From Sphingomonas suaedae (GTDB lineage: Bacteria > Pseudomonadota > Alphaproteobacteria > Sphingomonadales > Sphingomonadaceae), in NCBI RefSeq assembly GCF_007833215.1, contig NZ_CP042239.1:1240001-1304000 (forward strand): a stretch of DNA of 64,000 bases, in the 5' to 3' direction. Each line of letters opens with the position of its first letter. Position 1 is the stretch's first letter. The notes under the pieces were generated by a model. The model searched no databases, was not told the origin of the DNA, and saw nothing but the letters and a program-made list of their open reading frames with translations. Shown here one piece after another: positions 35,829-47,509 of this stretch. A program made the translations under genes and the position numbers.

Positions 35829-37649
35829 ATGACGCGCCCGGAGACGATCGCCGTGGCGCTGATCGCGCTGGCCACGCTGACCGCGATCGCGCGGCTGCTG
35901 CGTGTGCGCCGCGACCTGCACGCCGCCCTGCTGGCGCTGCTGACGATGGCGAGCGCCGTGCTGCTCTACCTCACCTTGTTTCTCCCGCGGCTCCCGGTTG
36001 GCGGCGAGACGCTGGTGTTAGCGACGGCCGCAGCACCCCGAACGATCGCGATCCAGCCCGGCGAACGGCTGGTCGCGCTTCCCGAGGCGCGCGGAGTTGA
36101 AGCGGCCGAGCGCGTCCCCGATCTCGCAACCGCCCTGCGTCGTCACCCCCAGGTCCAGCGCATCCGCATCGTCGGCCGTGGCCTGACCGAGCGCGACCGC
36201 GACAGCGATGCGGGGGTGCCCGTTGCCTTCCGACCGCTCCCCACCCCGCGCGGACTGATCCGGCTCGATCCGCCCGCCGATATCCCCGCCGGGGCGGTCT
36301 TCATCATCGGCGGCGAAGCGAGCGGACTGTCCGGCGGAACGGTCGAGCTGCTCGATCCCGCAGGGCGGCGGGTCGATCGGCGCCGCATCACGGGCGATGG
36401 CCGCTTCCGCCTGGGCGGGGCGGCGCGGACACCCGGCCTTGCGCTGTTCACGCTGCGGCTGCGTGATGCGCGCAAGGCGATCGTGTCGGACACGCCGGTA
36501 CCGGTACGCATTCTCGCCGAACGGCCGACGCGCGTGCTGATGCTGGGCGCCCCTGCGCCCGAGACCAAATATGTGCGCCGCTGGGCAACCGATTCGGGCA
36601 TCGAGCTGCACAGCCAGCTCGATGCCGGTGGCGGGGTGCGGATCGGGGATGCGCCGGTCGCGCTCAATGCGGCGACGCTGGGTCGGTTCGATGCGCTCAT
36701 CATCGACGACCGCGCCTGGCAGGGCCTGGGGCGCAACGCCCAGTCGGTGGTGGCGGGCGCGGTCGCCAACGGGCTGGGCGTCATCATCCGGATGACCGGA
36801 CCCGCAACCCCGGAGATGCGGCGCAGCTGGCGTACGCTGGGACTGGCCGTCGAGGGCGGCGGCGAAACCGCGCCGGTTGTGCTTCCCCCACTGACGGACG
36901 ACAGCGAGATGCTGGAGGCCAGGCGCGGACCGATGCCGGAGCGGGGCGCAACGGATCTCAACACACTCGAGGATCCGGCGCCGGAACTTGGACGGTTTTC
37001 CGTCAAGGGTGGGAGCGACCTTGTCCCTGCCGTCAGCGACGAGTCCGGGGCGATGCTGGTCGGCTGGCACCAGCGCGGTCAGGGCCGGACGGGGTTATGG
37101 ACCGTGGCCGATAGTTTCGCGCTCGTTCTCAACGGCCAATCCGACCGCTATTATCAATGGTGGAGCCAGGCGCTAAGCGCGGTGGCACGGCCAGAAGCGA
37201 CCTTCCGTCCCCACCTTCCCGCCCTTCCCCGCGCAGGCGATCGCGTCCCCATTTGCGGGTTGGAGGGGCATCCACAGGTCGTTGATCCGGTCGGCGCTGT
37301 CACGCCTCTCGCAATCGATCCAGCGACCGGACAGCGGGGGTGCGCAGCCTATTGGCCGACACGCGCGGGGGAGCATGTCGTGGTCCAGCGAACCATATCG
37401 GGCACGCGCCGGTTCGGCTTTTACGTCCTGCCCGCAACCGCGCTTACGCCGATGCGCGCGCTGGAAGCCGGAGAGGCGACGCAGCGCTGGGCGGATCGGC
37501 AACAGCGCGGGTCCGTCACCGACCTGCCCGATCGCAGCGGCCCGACATGGCCCTGGTTCCTCGGCTGGCTGATCGTCAGCGCCGCACTCTGGGTTGCGGA
37601 GCGCCGCTGGCGGCAGACCGGCGTGCGCTACAGCGGCAACCCAACATAA
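35829..37649 (+). CDS. Membrane protein closing the MoxR operon, possible glutamine amidotransferase-like fold
   Basis: The 606-residue product has two N-terminal spans (about 8-22 and 32-52), a large exported domain, and a C-terminal span (WPWFLGWLIVSAALWVAER). The layout is like the BatA-type proteins that carry a type-1 glutamine amidotransferase-like domain, but I see no intact catalytic triad. ATG is one base after the previous stop. The gene end overlaps convergent pobA by 22 bases. Confidence 0.72.
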   Translation: MTRPETIAVALIALATLTAIARLLRVRRDLHAALLALLTMASAVLLYLTLFLPRLPVGGETLVLATAAAPRTIAIQPGERLVALPEARGVEAAERVPDLATALRRHPQVQRIRIVGRGLTERDRDSDAGVPVAFRPLPTPRGLIRLDPPADIPAGAVFIIGGEASGLSGGTVELLDPAGRRVDRRRITGDGRFRLGGAARTPGLALFTLRLRDARKAIVSDTPVPVRILAERPTRVLMLGAPAPETKYVRRWATDSGIELHSQLDAGGGVRIGDAPVALNAATLGRFDALIIDDRAWQGLGRNAQSVVAGAVANGLGVIIRMTGPATPEMRRSWRTLGLAVEGGGETAPVVLPPLTDDSEMLEARRGPMPERGATDLNTLEDPAPELGRFSVKGGSDLVPAVSDESGAMLVGWHQRGQGRTGLWTVADSFALVLNGQSDRYYQWWSQALSAVARPEATFRPHLPALPRAGDRVPICGLEGHPQVVDPVGAVTPLAIDPATGQRGCAAYWPTRAGEHVVVQRTISGTRRFGFYVLPATALTPMRALEAGEATQRWADRQQRGSVTDLPDRSGPTWPWFLGWLIVSAALWVAERRWRQTGVRYSGNPT

Positions 37650-38797
37650 TTCTCCGCGATCGCGGTCTGCATCGCCTCTGAGCTCGCGACATAGTCGAGT
37701 TCGGCCGCCTGCATCCGGTGCTCGAACGCGCCGTCCTCGGGAAAGCGGTGCATCAGCTTGGTCAGATACCAGCTGAACCGCTCGGCCTTCCAGATGCGCG
37801 CCAGCGCCTTGTCCTGATAGCCCTCCAGCGCCGCATCGTCGCGGTCGCGGAAATGCGCGATCAGCGCGTCGGAGAGATAGGCGACGTCGGACGCGGCGAG
37901 GTTTAGCCCCTTCGCCCCCGTCGGCGGCACGATATGCGCGCTGTCGCCCGCCAGGAACAGGCGGCCATGACGCATCGTCTCGAACACATAGCTGCGCAGC
38001 GGCGCGATCGACATTTCGAGCGCGGGACCGCGCGTCACCTGATGGTCGCTGATCGGGTCGAACCGCGCCGCCAGTTCATCCCACAGCCGTTCCTCGCTCC
38101 AATTCTCGACCCGGTCGGTCAGCGGCACCTGGATATAATAGCGGCTCCGTGTCTTCGACCGCATCGAGGCGAGCGCGAAGCCGGCATCGGTATTGGCATA
38201 GATGAGTTCGTCATGGCAGGGCGGCACATCGGCGAGGATGCCGAGCCAGCCAAACGGATAGACCCGCTCGAACTCGCGCACGGCACTGGCCGGGATCGCT
38301 TTGCGCGACGGGCCGTGAAAGCCGTCGCAGCCCGCGATAAAGGCCGCGTCGATGCGGTGCGTCTCTCCGTCCTTCGAATAGGTCACGAACGGCGCGTCGC
38401 TCTCGAGCGCGTGCAGCGCGACATCGCCCGCTTCGTAGATGACCGTCAGATCGCGATCGGGCGCCGCGTCCATCAGGTCGCGGGTCAGTTCGGTCTGGCC
38501 ATAGACCATGACGTGCCGCCCGGTCAGCGCGGTAATGTCGATGCGGATCAGCCGGTCATTGGTGGCGAGGTTGAACCCAGCCTCGACCAGTCCCTCCGCC
38601 TGCATCCGCGCGTCGATGCCAAGGCGCGTCATCAGGTCGGTGGTGACCGTCTCCAGCACGCCCGCGCGGATGCGGCCGAGCACATAGTCGGGCGACGCGC
38701 GTTCGACGACGACGCAATCGACGCCCGCCTGACGCAACAAATGGCCGAGCAACAGGCCCGAAGGCCCTGCCCCGATGATCGCAACCTGGGTTTTCAT
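37628..38797 (-). CDS. pobA: 4-Hydroxybenzoate 3-monooxygenase
   Basis: PobA hydroxylates 4-hydroxybenzoate to protocatechuate with FAD, NADPH and oxygen. The 389-residue protein has VAIIGAGPSGLLLGHLL at the N terminus, the family block CDGFHGPSR at about 158, and LFLAGDSAHIVPPTGAKGLN at about 280. Length equals the family standard. It supplies the substrate of LigAB encoded just upstream on the same strand. An R4 repeat separates it from ligC, so it may have its own promoter or a processed message. Its end overlaps the convergent membrane protein gene by 22 bases. Confidence 0.95.
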   Translation of the reverse strand: MKTQVAIIGAGPSGLLLGHLLRQAGVDCVVVERASPDYVLGRIRAGVLETVTTDLMTRLGIDARMQAEGLVEAGFNLATNDRLIRIDITALTGRHVMVYGQTELTRDLMDAAPDRDLTVIYEAGDVALHALESDAPFVTYSKDGETHRIDAAFIAGCDGFHGPSRKAIPASAVREFERVYPFGWLGILADVPPCHDELIYANTDAGFALASMRSKTRSRYYIQVPLTDRVENWSEERLWDELAARFDPISDHQVTRGPALEMSIAPLRSYVFETMRHGRLFLAGDSAHIVPPTGAKGLNLAASDVAYLSDALIAHFRDRDDAALEGYQDKALARIWKAERFSWYLTKLMHRFPEDGAFEHRMQAAELDYVASSEAMQTAIAENYVGLPL

Positions 38798-38812
38798 CTC
38801 ATTCCCCCAAAG

Positions 38813-38885
38813 CCGTTTGGACTGAGTCTGTCGAAGCCCGATTCCGAAGATCGGGAACGCCCTTCGACACGCTCAGGGCAAACGG
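38813..38885. repeat. R4 palindromic repeat between pobA and ligC
   Basis: Imperfect 24-base inverted arms are visible: CCGTTTGGACTGAGTCTGTC at the left and GACACGCTCAGGGCAAACGG at the right, each with CGAAG toward the centre. The unique middle is about 25 bases. A repeat of this form is widespread in sphingomonads. Only this copy is in the window. Confidence 0.75.
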
Positions 38886-38896
38886 AGGATTGAAGT

Positions 38897-39844
38897 TCAG
38901 CGCGCCGCTTCGAGCTGTTTCTCGAGCGCATCGAGCACGCGGTAACAGGGCATCACCTGCGCCACGCTGGCGTTCGGCTCCCGCCCCTCGCGGATCGCGG
39001 CGATGAATTCGCGGTCCTGAAGTTCAATGCCGTTGTTCGACACGGCGACACCAGTCAGGTCGATCGGCTCTTCCTTGCCGGTCACCAGATCGTCGTAACG
39101 CGCGATATAGGTGCCGGTGTCGCCGATATAGCGGAAGAAGGTGCCGAGCGGCCCGTCATTGTTGAAGCTGAGCGACAGCGTGCAGATCGCGCCGCTCTCG
39201 GCCTTGAGCTGGATCGACATGTCCATCGCGATGCCGAGTTCCGGATGGTGTGGCCCCTCGATCGCATTGGCCGCGATGATCGGACCCGCCTGATAAGCAA
39301 ACAGGTCCACGGTATGCGCGGCATGATGCCACAGCAGATGATCGGTCCACGACCGCGCCTCACCCTTCGCATTCATGTTCTTGCGCCGGAAGAAATAGGT
39401 CTGCACGTCCATCTGCTGGATGTTCAGTTCCCCGTTCGCAATCTTGCGGTGCAGATATTGGTGGCTCGGATTGAAGCGGCGGGTATGGCCGACCATCGCG
39501 GTCAGGCCGGTTTCCTGCGCCTTGGCAAGCACCGCCTCGCCATCCGCCAGACTGTCGCATAGCGGGATTTCGACCTGCACATGCTTGCCCGCCTCCATGC
39601 ACTGGATCGCCTGGGCGGCGTGCATCTGGGTCGGCGTGCACAGGATGACTGCGTCGAGGCCGGGCTGTTCCAGCGCCTCGGCGAGTTCGGTGGTGGCGTG
39701 GGGGATGCCATATTTGGCGGCGACCTGCTGCGTCGGCTCAAGCCGCCGTCCGACGACCGAGATCACCTCGACCCCGTCGATCTTCTTGAGCCCGTCGAGA
39801 TGCTTTTCGCCGAAAGCCCCGGCGCCTGCGAGTGCGATTTTCAT
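38897..39844 (-). CDS. ligC: 4-Carboxy-2-hydroxymuconate-6-semialdehyde dehydrogenase
   Basis: LigC oxidises the LigAB ring-cleavage product, via its hemiacetal, to 2-pyrone-4,6-dicarboxylate with NADP. The 315-residue Gfo/Idh/MocA-type protein has MKIALAGAGAFGEKHLDGL, VEIPLCDSLADGE and the catalytic-region LLWHHAAHTVDLFAYQ. AAGGAG lies just before the start. It follows ligB with a repeat inserted between, which matches the ligJABC order known from Sphingobium sp. SYK-6. Confidence 0.93.
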   Translation of the reverse strand: MKIALAGAGAFGEKHLDGLKKIDGVEVISVVGRRLEPTQQVAAKYGIPHATTELAEALEQPGLDAVILCTPTQMHAAQAIQCMEAGKHVQVEIPLCDSLADGEAVLAKAQETGLTAMVGHTRRFNPSHQYLHRKIANGELNIQQMDVQTYFFRRKNMNAKGEARSWTDHLLWHHAAHTVDLFAYQAGPIIAANAIEGPHHPELGIAMDMSIQLKAESGAICTLSLSFNNDGPLGTFFRYIGDTGTYIARYDDLVTGKEEPIDLTGVAVSNNGIELQDREFIAAIREGREPNASVAQVMPCYRVLDALEKQLEAAR

Positions 39845-39862
39845 GTCTAATCTCCTTCTTAG

Positions 39863-39969
39863 GCCCCTCCCCTTCAGGGGAGGGGTTGGGGGTGGGGCAT
39901 CTCAGCCTCACCGAGACCGGGGCCTGTGTGGACAGGCCCCACCCCAACCCCTCCCCTAAAGGGGGGGGC
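39863..39969. repeat. R2 palindromic repeat, copy 1 of 3, between ligB and ligC
   Basis: A 107-base element has ends of GCCCCTCCCCTTCAGGGGAG type and inverted TTGGGGGTGGGGC / GCCCCACCCCAACC segments. The core reads TCTCAGCCTCACCGAGACC. Copies occur at 45230-45338 (same direction) and 51554-51662 (inverted). Together with its strong stems this makes it a MITE-like or REP-like element sitting inside the lig operon. Confidence 0.88.
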
Positions 39970-39979
39970 TAGAAACAGT

Positions 39980-41288
<1,309 letters not shown>

Positions 41289-41292
<4 letters not shown>

Positions 41293-42308
41293 AGCCCCCG
41301 CTCCTTCAGTCTGGCGTCGAGGCGCGGGAAGACGCGGCGCGCGTTGCCCGAAAAGATCGCGGCGCGTTCCGCATCGCTGATGTCCAGCGCATCGACATAG
41401 CGTTTGGTGTCGTCGAAATAATGCCCGGTGGTCGGGTCGATCCCGCGTACTGCGCCGACCATCTCCGACCCGAACAGGATGTTCTTGTTGTCGATCACGT
41501 CCGCGAGCAGATCGATGCCGGGCTGATGATAGACGCAGGTGTCGAAGAAGATGTTGTTCATCAGATGCGTGTCGAGCGCCGGCTTCTTGAGCATGTCGGC
41601 GAGGCCGCGATAGCGCCCCCAGTGATAGGGGACAGCGCCGCCGCCATGCGGGATGATGAAGCGCAAGCTGGGAAAATCGGCGAACAAATCGCCCTCCAGC
41701 AGCTGCATGAACGCCACCGTATCGGCCGCGATATAATAGCCGCCGGTCGCGTGCATCGCGGGGTTGCAGCTACCCGAGACGTGGATCATCGCCGGAACGT
41801 CCAGCTCGACCATCTTCTCGTAGAAGGGATACCAATAGCGGTCGGTCAGCGGCGGATGGGTGAAGTGCCCACCGCCCGGATCGGGGTTGAGGTTGCAGCC
41901 GATAAAGCCGAGCTGCGTGACGCAGCGCTCGAGTTCGGCGATGCTGGCGGTCATGTCGGCCTTGGGCGATTGCGGCAACATGCACACGCCGACGAACGTC
42001 TCGGGAAACAGCCCGACCACGCGGGCGATCAGGTCGTTGCAGCGCCGCGCCCATTCGATCGCGACCGCTTCGTCCCCGACATGCGGCGCCATTGCCGACG
42101 CGCGGGGGGAGAAGATCGTCAGGTCCGCGCCGCGTTCCTTGATCAGGCGCAGCTGGTTCGCCTCGATCGTCTCGCGGATCTCGGCGTCACTGATCTCGGG
42201 ATAGGGCGGGCATTGCGTTCCCGCCTTGAATGCCGCCTTCTGTTCCTCACGCCAGGCATCGTGCGCCTTGGGCAGCACGGTATAATGACCGTGGCAGTCG
42301 ATAATCAC
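41289..42308 (-). CDS. ligJ: 4-Oxalomesaconate hydratase
   Basis: LigJ adds water to 4-oxalomesaconate to give 4-carboxy-4-hydroxy-2-oxoadipate. The 339-residue amidohydrolase-fold protein starts at GTG with IIDCHGHYTVLP, where the two histidines bind zinc. It contains GCNLNPDPGGGHFTHPPLTDR and FIIPHGGGAVPYHWGR. The frame stays open about 100 codons further, but that part is a shadow of the next gene. GTGA overlap couples it to the upstream dehydrogenase gene. Confidence 0.94.
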
Positions 42309-43168
42309 GCGGCCTTTTCCTCTCTCTCGTTCAGGATCGCGGCGAGCTTCGCCGTCAGCCCATCGGGTGGGGTCACGCCCAGCGCGCCAAGCGCCCGCTG
42401 CCGGGCAATCGTGCCGCGCGTCATCGCCGGATCGATCCCCAGATCGGCCAGCGTCCTGGCGACCTCTTCCATCTCCGCCGCCCTCCGCGTCCCGTGCGCA
42501 AGCATCCGGTCGAGATTGTAATCGGCGCGTTCGGCCCAGCTGTGACGCTTCCAGCTCGCATCGAGCGAGGTCAGCACCGCGTCGGTCACGCCCGCGCGCT
42601 CCGCCGCCAGCACGCATTCGGCGGTCAGCGCCTCGATCCCCTTGACCATGACCGACCGGATCATCTTGATCGCCGATGCATCGCCAATGTTCGAACCGGC
42701 GATGCTGACATTGGTAAAACCATAATCGCGCAGCGCCACCGCGCCCGATTCAGCGTGCGGCCCGGCGACCAGCAACGGCACGGCCAGGCGCGCGGGCAGC
42801 ACCGGCGCCATTACCGCGACATCGACATAGCGCCCGCCCGAAGCCGCGATCGCCTCCGCCGCCGCGCGCTTGGTCCCCGGCGCGACGCTGTTCATGTCGA
42901 GCCACAGCGCGCCGGACTTCAGCAAGGCAGCGGATCGACGCGCCGCGGCAAGCGCCTGATCCGCAGTCACCAGGCACATCACCCGGTCGGCCTCGACCAG
43001 CGCGCCCGCAGGCGTCGACGACCAGCGAATGGATGCCGCTTCGAATTCCAGGATCTTGGCGGGGCGCGTTTCGGCGGAATCGGTCTGGATGTCGAAGGCG
43101 CGGATACCGGGGCGCGCAAACGCCTGCCCTGCCTCGCCAAAGCCCAGAAAGGATGTCACGCTGGCCAT
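42305..43168 (-). CDS. 6-Phosphogluconate-dehydrogenase-like NAD(P) oxidoreductase (DUF1932 type) heading the lig operon
   Basis: The 287-residue protein has an N-terminal Rossmann domain (MASVTSFLGFGEAGQAFA) and a helical C-terminal domain with GSNIGDASAIKMIRSVMVKGIEAL, where a Lys sits at the usual catalytic position of beta-hydroxyacid dehydrogenases. It is the first gene of the minus-strand lig operon, coupled to ligJ. No step of the known protocatechuate 4,5 pathway needs it. A side product such as a lactonised or reduced intermediate is a possible substrate, but this is guesswork. Confidence 0.8.
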   Translation of the reverse strand: MASVTSFLGFGEAGQAFARPGIRAFDIQTDSAETRPAKILEFEAASIRWSSTPAGALVEADRVMCLVTADQALAAARRSAALLKSGALWLDMNSVAPGTKRAAAEAIAASGGRYVDVAVMAPVLPARLAVPLLVAGPHAESGAVALRDYGFTNVSIAGSNIGDASAIKMIRSVMVKGIEALTAECVLAAERAGVTDAVLTSLDASWKRHSWAERADYNLDRMLAHGTRRAAEMEEVARTLADLGIDPAMTRGTIARQRALGALGVTPPDGLTAKLAAILNEREEKAA

Positions 43169-43204
43169 GGGTTCGTGTCGCGAAACGCGGCGACATGTTC
43201 CAAT

Positions 43205-43235
43205 CGGAATATACAGAAACCTATCGGTTTTCCTG
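43205..43235. promoter_or_regulatory. Candidate LysR site upstream of the lig operon
   Basis: The plus strand reads CAGAAACCTATCGGTTTTCC, with a dyad GAAACC-TATC-GGTTTTC. It lies 40-70 bases before the first gene of the lig operon, overlapping the end of the LysR gene. The half-site AGAAA...TATCGG recurs in front of ligK, so both operons may be targets of the adjacent regulator. Confidence 0.5.
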
Positions 43236-44426
43236 AAGTCTTGTGTCATGAGTTGCCTGACGCAGATGGCGGATCAACATCGCCTGGGCGCGGGTCGGGC
43301 GCCAGTCGCTGCGCGTGCTGATGCCGATCGTCCGCACCGTATCAGGCAAGTCGGGCCCGATCCGCACCAACATCCCTGCGTCAACCTCCAACGCGACCTG
43401 ATCGGGCGACAAAAGCGTCAGCAGATCGCTCTGCGCGAGCAGGCCACGGATCACCATGACGGAGCCGCATTCCACCGGCACCTGCGGCGCGGGGTTGCCG
43501 AACAATGCCTCCCAGTGCGAACGCAATGGGGTTCCTGCCGGACCGACCACCCATTTCTGCGTCGCCAGCATCGCCATGTCGACCGCCCTGTCCGCCAGCG
43601 GATGCCCCCGGCGCCCGAAGATCGCCAGTTGATCGGTGAACAGGGGCACCTGATCCACCCCCAGCGGCGGTACGTCGCGCAAGGCGCCGACCATGATGTC
43701 GATCGCCCCGTCCAGCAGAGGATCGACCAGTTCGCGCCACGACCCCTCGACGACATCGGTTATCGCCTGAGGGGAATCGCGCAGGAACAGCGCGAGCGCG
43801 CGCGGCAACAACAATGCGCGCGACAAGGGCATCGCGCCAATCGCGACCCGCCCCCCCGCCCCGCCATCATCCTGAACCTCCGCAATTCCCGCCGCGATCT
43901 CGCCCGCCGCCAGCCGCACGCCACGCGCCAGCGTCCGTCCCGCCGGGGTCAGCGCCATTCCGCGCCCGCGTCGCTCGGCCAGCGGGGTCGCGCAAATCTG
44001 TTCCAGCTCGCGCACCGCGCGGTGGATCGCGGGCTGCGACAGCCCGCTGGTCACCGCCGCGCCCGCAAAGCCCTGCGCGTCCGCAAAGTGGAGAAACGCG
44101 TCGAGCTGGGTCGCGGTCATCAGCATCTCGGGGCGCGCAAATCCGCGCGTGCCGCCGCGTGCCGATCGGCGGGTCGCGGCGGCGAGCACACCGAATGCGC
44201 GATCGACGCGCTCGGCCAGTGCGGTTCCGGCAGGACTGGGCGTCACTCCGTCCGAATGACGGTCGAACAGGGTAACGCCGAGCTGCTTTTCAAGCTTGGC
44301 GAGGCCCTGGGTCAGTGCCGGCTGCGACAGCCCCGCCGCCTCTGCCGCGCGGTTGAGGCTGCCCTGTGCGATCACCTGCCCGAGTGCGCGCAGATGCCGA
44401 AGGTTGAGATCGAACGGACGGGTCAT
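43221..44426 (-). CDS. LysR-type regulator with two HTH domains, probable lig regulator
   Basis: The 401-residue protein has two successive LysR-type winged HTH domains. The first (about 8-66) has [20 protein letters not shown]. The second (about 104-165) has [19 protein letters not shown], each followed by the wing motif V/LTPxG. A single periplasmic-binding-type effector domain follows (about 190-395). Standard LysR proteins have one HTH and about 300 residues. It lies between the divergent lig operons and is a likely activator of both. The inducer would be protocatechuate or a pathway intermediate. Confidence 0.87.
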   Translation of the reverse strand: MTRPFDLNLRHLRALGQVIAQGSLNRAAEAAGLSQPALTQGLAKLEKQLGVTLFDRHSDGVTPSPAGTALAERVDRAFGVLAAATRRSARGGTRGFARPEMLMTATQLDAFLHFADAQGFAGAAVTSGLSQPAIHRAVRELEQICATPLAERRGRGMALTPAGRTLARGVRLAAGEIAAGIAEVQDDGGAGGRVAIGAMPLSRALLLPRALALFLRDSPQAITDVVEGSWRELVDPLLDGAIDIMVGALRDVPPLGVDQVPLFTDQLAIFGRRGHPLADRAVDMAMLATQKWVVGPAGTPLRSHWEALFGNPAPQVPVECGSVMVIRGLLAQSDLLTLLSPDQVALEVDAGMLVRIGPDLPDTVRTIGISTRSDWRPTRAQAMLIRHLRQATHDTRLQENR

Positions 44427-44436
44427 TTCATAGATA

Positions 44437-44473
44437 TATCAGAAAAACTTATCGGAGAACGGGATTTCTGATA
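44437..44473. promoter_or_regulatory. Inverted repeat between the LysR gene and ligK
   Basis: TATCAGAAA (44437-44445) and TTTCTGATA (44465-44473) are perfect inverted copies 19 bases apart. An internal TTATCGG matches the half-site seen before the other lig operon. It lies in the 119-base divergent gap and is the best candidate operator for the regulator. Confidence 0.65.
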
Positions 44474-44545
44474 GAGAGTATGTCCCGGAAGAACGCTACA
44501 TCCGCTCCCCGCCCCTTTTCACCTTTTTCCCTCGGGAGATGTCCA

Positions 44546-45220
44546 ATGTCCGCACGTGTCGTGCAGAATATCCAGCGCGCTCCAATGGACATCGTGAACG
44601 GCCTTGCCGAAGCGGGCGTCGCGACGGTGCATGAGGCGCAAGGCCGGACCGGGCTGCTCGCGCATTATATGCGCCCGATCTATTCCGGAGCGCGGATCGC
44701 CGGCAATGCGGTCACCATCTCGTCGCCGCCGGGCGACAATTGGATGGTGCATGTCGCGATCGAGCAGCTGAAGGATGGCGACATCCTGGTGCTCGCGCCG
44801 ACATCCCCATGCGTCGATGGTTATTTCGGCGACCTGCTGGCGACGAGTGCGATGGCGCGCGGGTGCCGGGGGCTGGTGATCGACGCGGGCGTGCGCGACG
44901 TGCGCGACCTGACGCAGATGGGCTTTCCCGTCTGGTCCAAGGCGGTGTTTGCGCAGGGAACGGTCAAGAATACGCTGGGGTCGGTCAATGTGCCGATCGT
45001 GTGCGCCGGGGCGGCAGTCGAGCCGGGCGATGTGATCGTTGCCGATGACGACGGGGTGTGCGTGGTCAAGCGCGCGGATGCTGCCACCGTGCTGGAGGCG
45101 GCGCGCAAGCGTGAGGCGGCGGAAGAGGCCAAGCGGGTGCGGCTGGCGGCGGGCGAATTGGGCCTCGACATCTACGACATGCGGCCGCGCCTCAAGGAGA
45201 TGGGGTTGCGGTATGAGTGA
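44546..45220 (+). CDS. ligK: 4-Carboxy-4-hydroxy-2-oxoadipate aldolase
   Basis: LigK splits 4-carboxy-4-hydroxy-2-oxoadipate into pyruvate and oxaloacetate, the last step of the pathway. The 224-residue product is an HMG/CHA aldolase with [14 protein letters not shown], the active-site block [14 protein letters not shown] and [14 protein letters not shown]. The ATG at 44546 follows GGGAGA; longer frames lack support. The order ligK-ligU-ligI equals that in SYK-6, except for the R2 repeat between ligK and ligU. Confidence 0.94.
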   Translation: MSARVVQNIQRAPMDIVNGLAEAGVATVHEAQGRTGLLAHYMRPIYSGARIAGNAVTISSPPGDNWMVHVAIEQLKDGDILVLAPTSPCVDGYFGDLLATSAMARGCRGLVIDAGVRDVRDLTQMGFPVWSKAVFAQGTVKNTLGSVNVPIVCAGAAVEPGDVIVADDDGVCVVKRADAATVLEAARKREAAEEAKRVRLAAGELGLDIYDMRPRLKEMGLRYE

Positions 45221-45229
45221 GGTAGAAAA

Positions 45230-45338
45230 GCCCCTCCCCTTCAGGGGAGGGGTTGGGGGTGGGGCGTCTCAGTCTCACCGAGACCGACGCGCCCAGAGGA
45301 TAGGCCCCACCCCAACCCCTCCCCTGAAGGGGAGGGGC
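45230..45338. repeat. R2 palindromic repeat, copy 2 of 3, between ligK and ligU
   Basis: This 109-base copy is nearly identical to copy 1 over the ends and the TCTCAGTCTCACCGAGACCG core. It fills the whole gap between ligK and ligU. Its right end, GGAGGGG, lies two bases before the ligU ATG and forms the only plausible ribosome binding site. Confidence 0.88.
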
Positions 45339-45340
45339 TT

Positions 45341-47283
<1,943 letters not shown>

Positions 47284-47339
47284 GCGGCGCGGGCCGAAGT
47301 GGGGAGACCTCGCCGAACGCGATCGTGAGCAAGCAATCT

Positions 47340-47499
47340 CTCCCCTGCGCAGCAGGGGAGGTGGCAGCACGAAGTGCTGACGGAGGGGCCGCCACTGCAA
47401 GTGGCGGAATATTGCCGAGCTGTTCACGGCTGTCTGCGCAGCCGCCCCTCCACCACCGCCTTCGGCGGCGGTCCCCCTCCCCCAGCAAGCTGGGGGAGG
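47340..47499. repeat. R1 palindromic intergenic repeat, copy 2 of 3
   Basis: This copy lies between the convergent ligI and the MetE-like gene. Both end palindromes and the GTGGCAGCACGAAGTGCTGACGG core segment match copy 1. In AGCACGAAGTGCT the internal hairpin arm changes from GCG to CAC with a matching change on the other side, which suggests selection for RNA or DNA pairing. Confidence 0.86.
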
Positions 47500-47509
47500 A
47501 ATTGGACGG

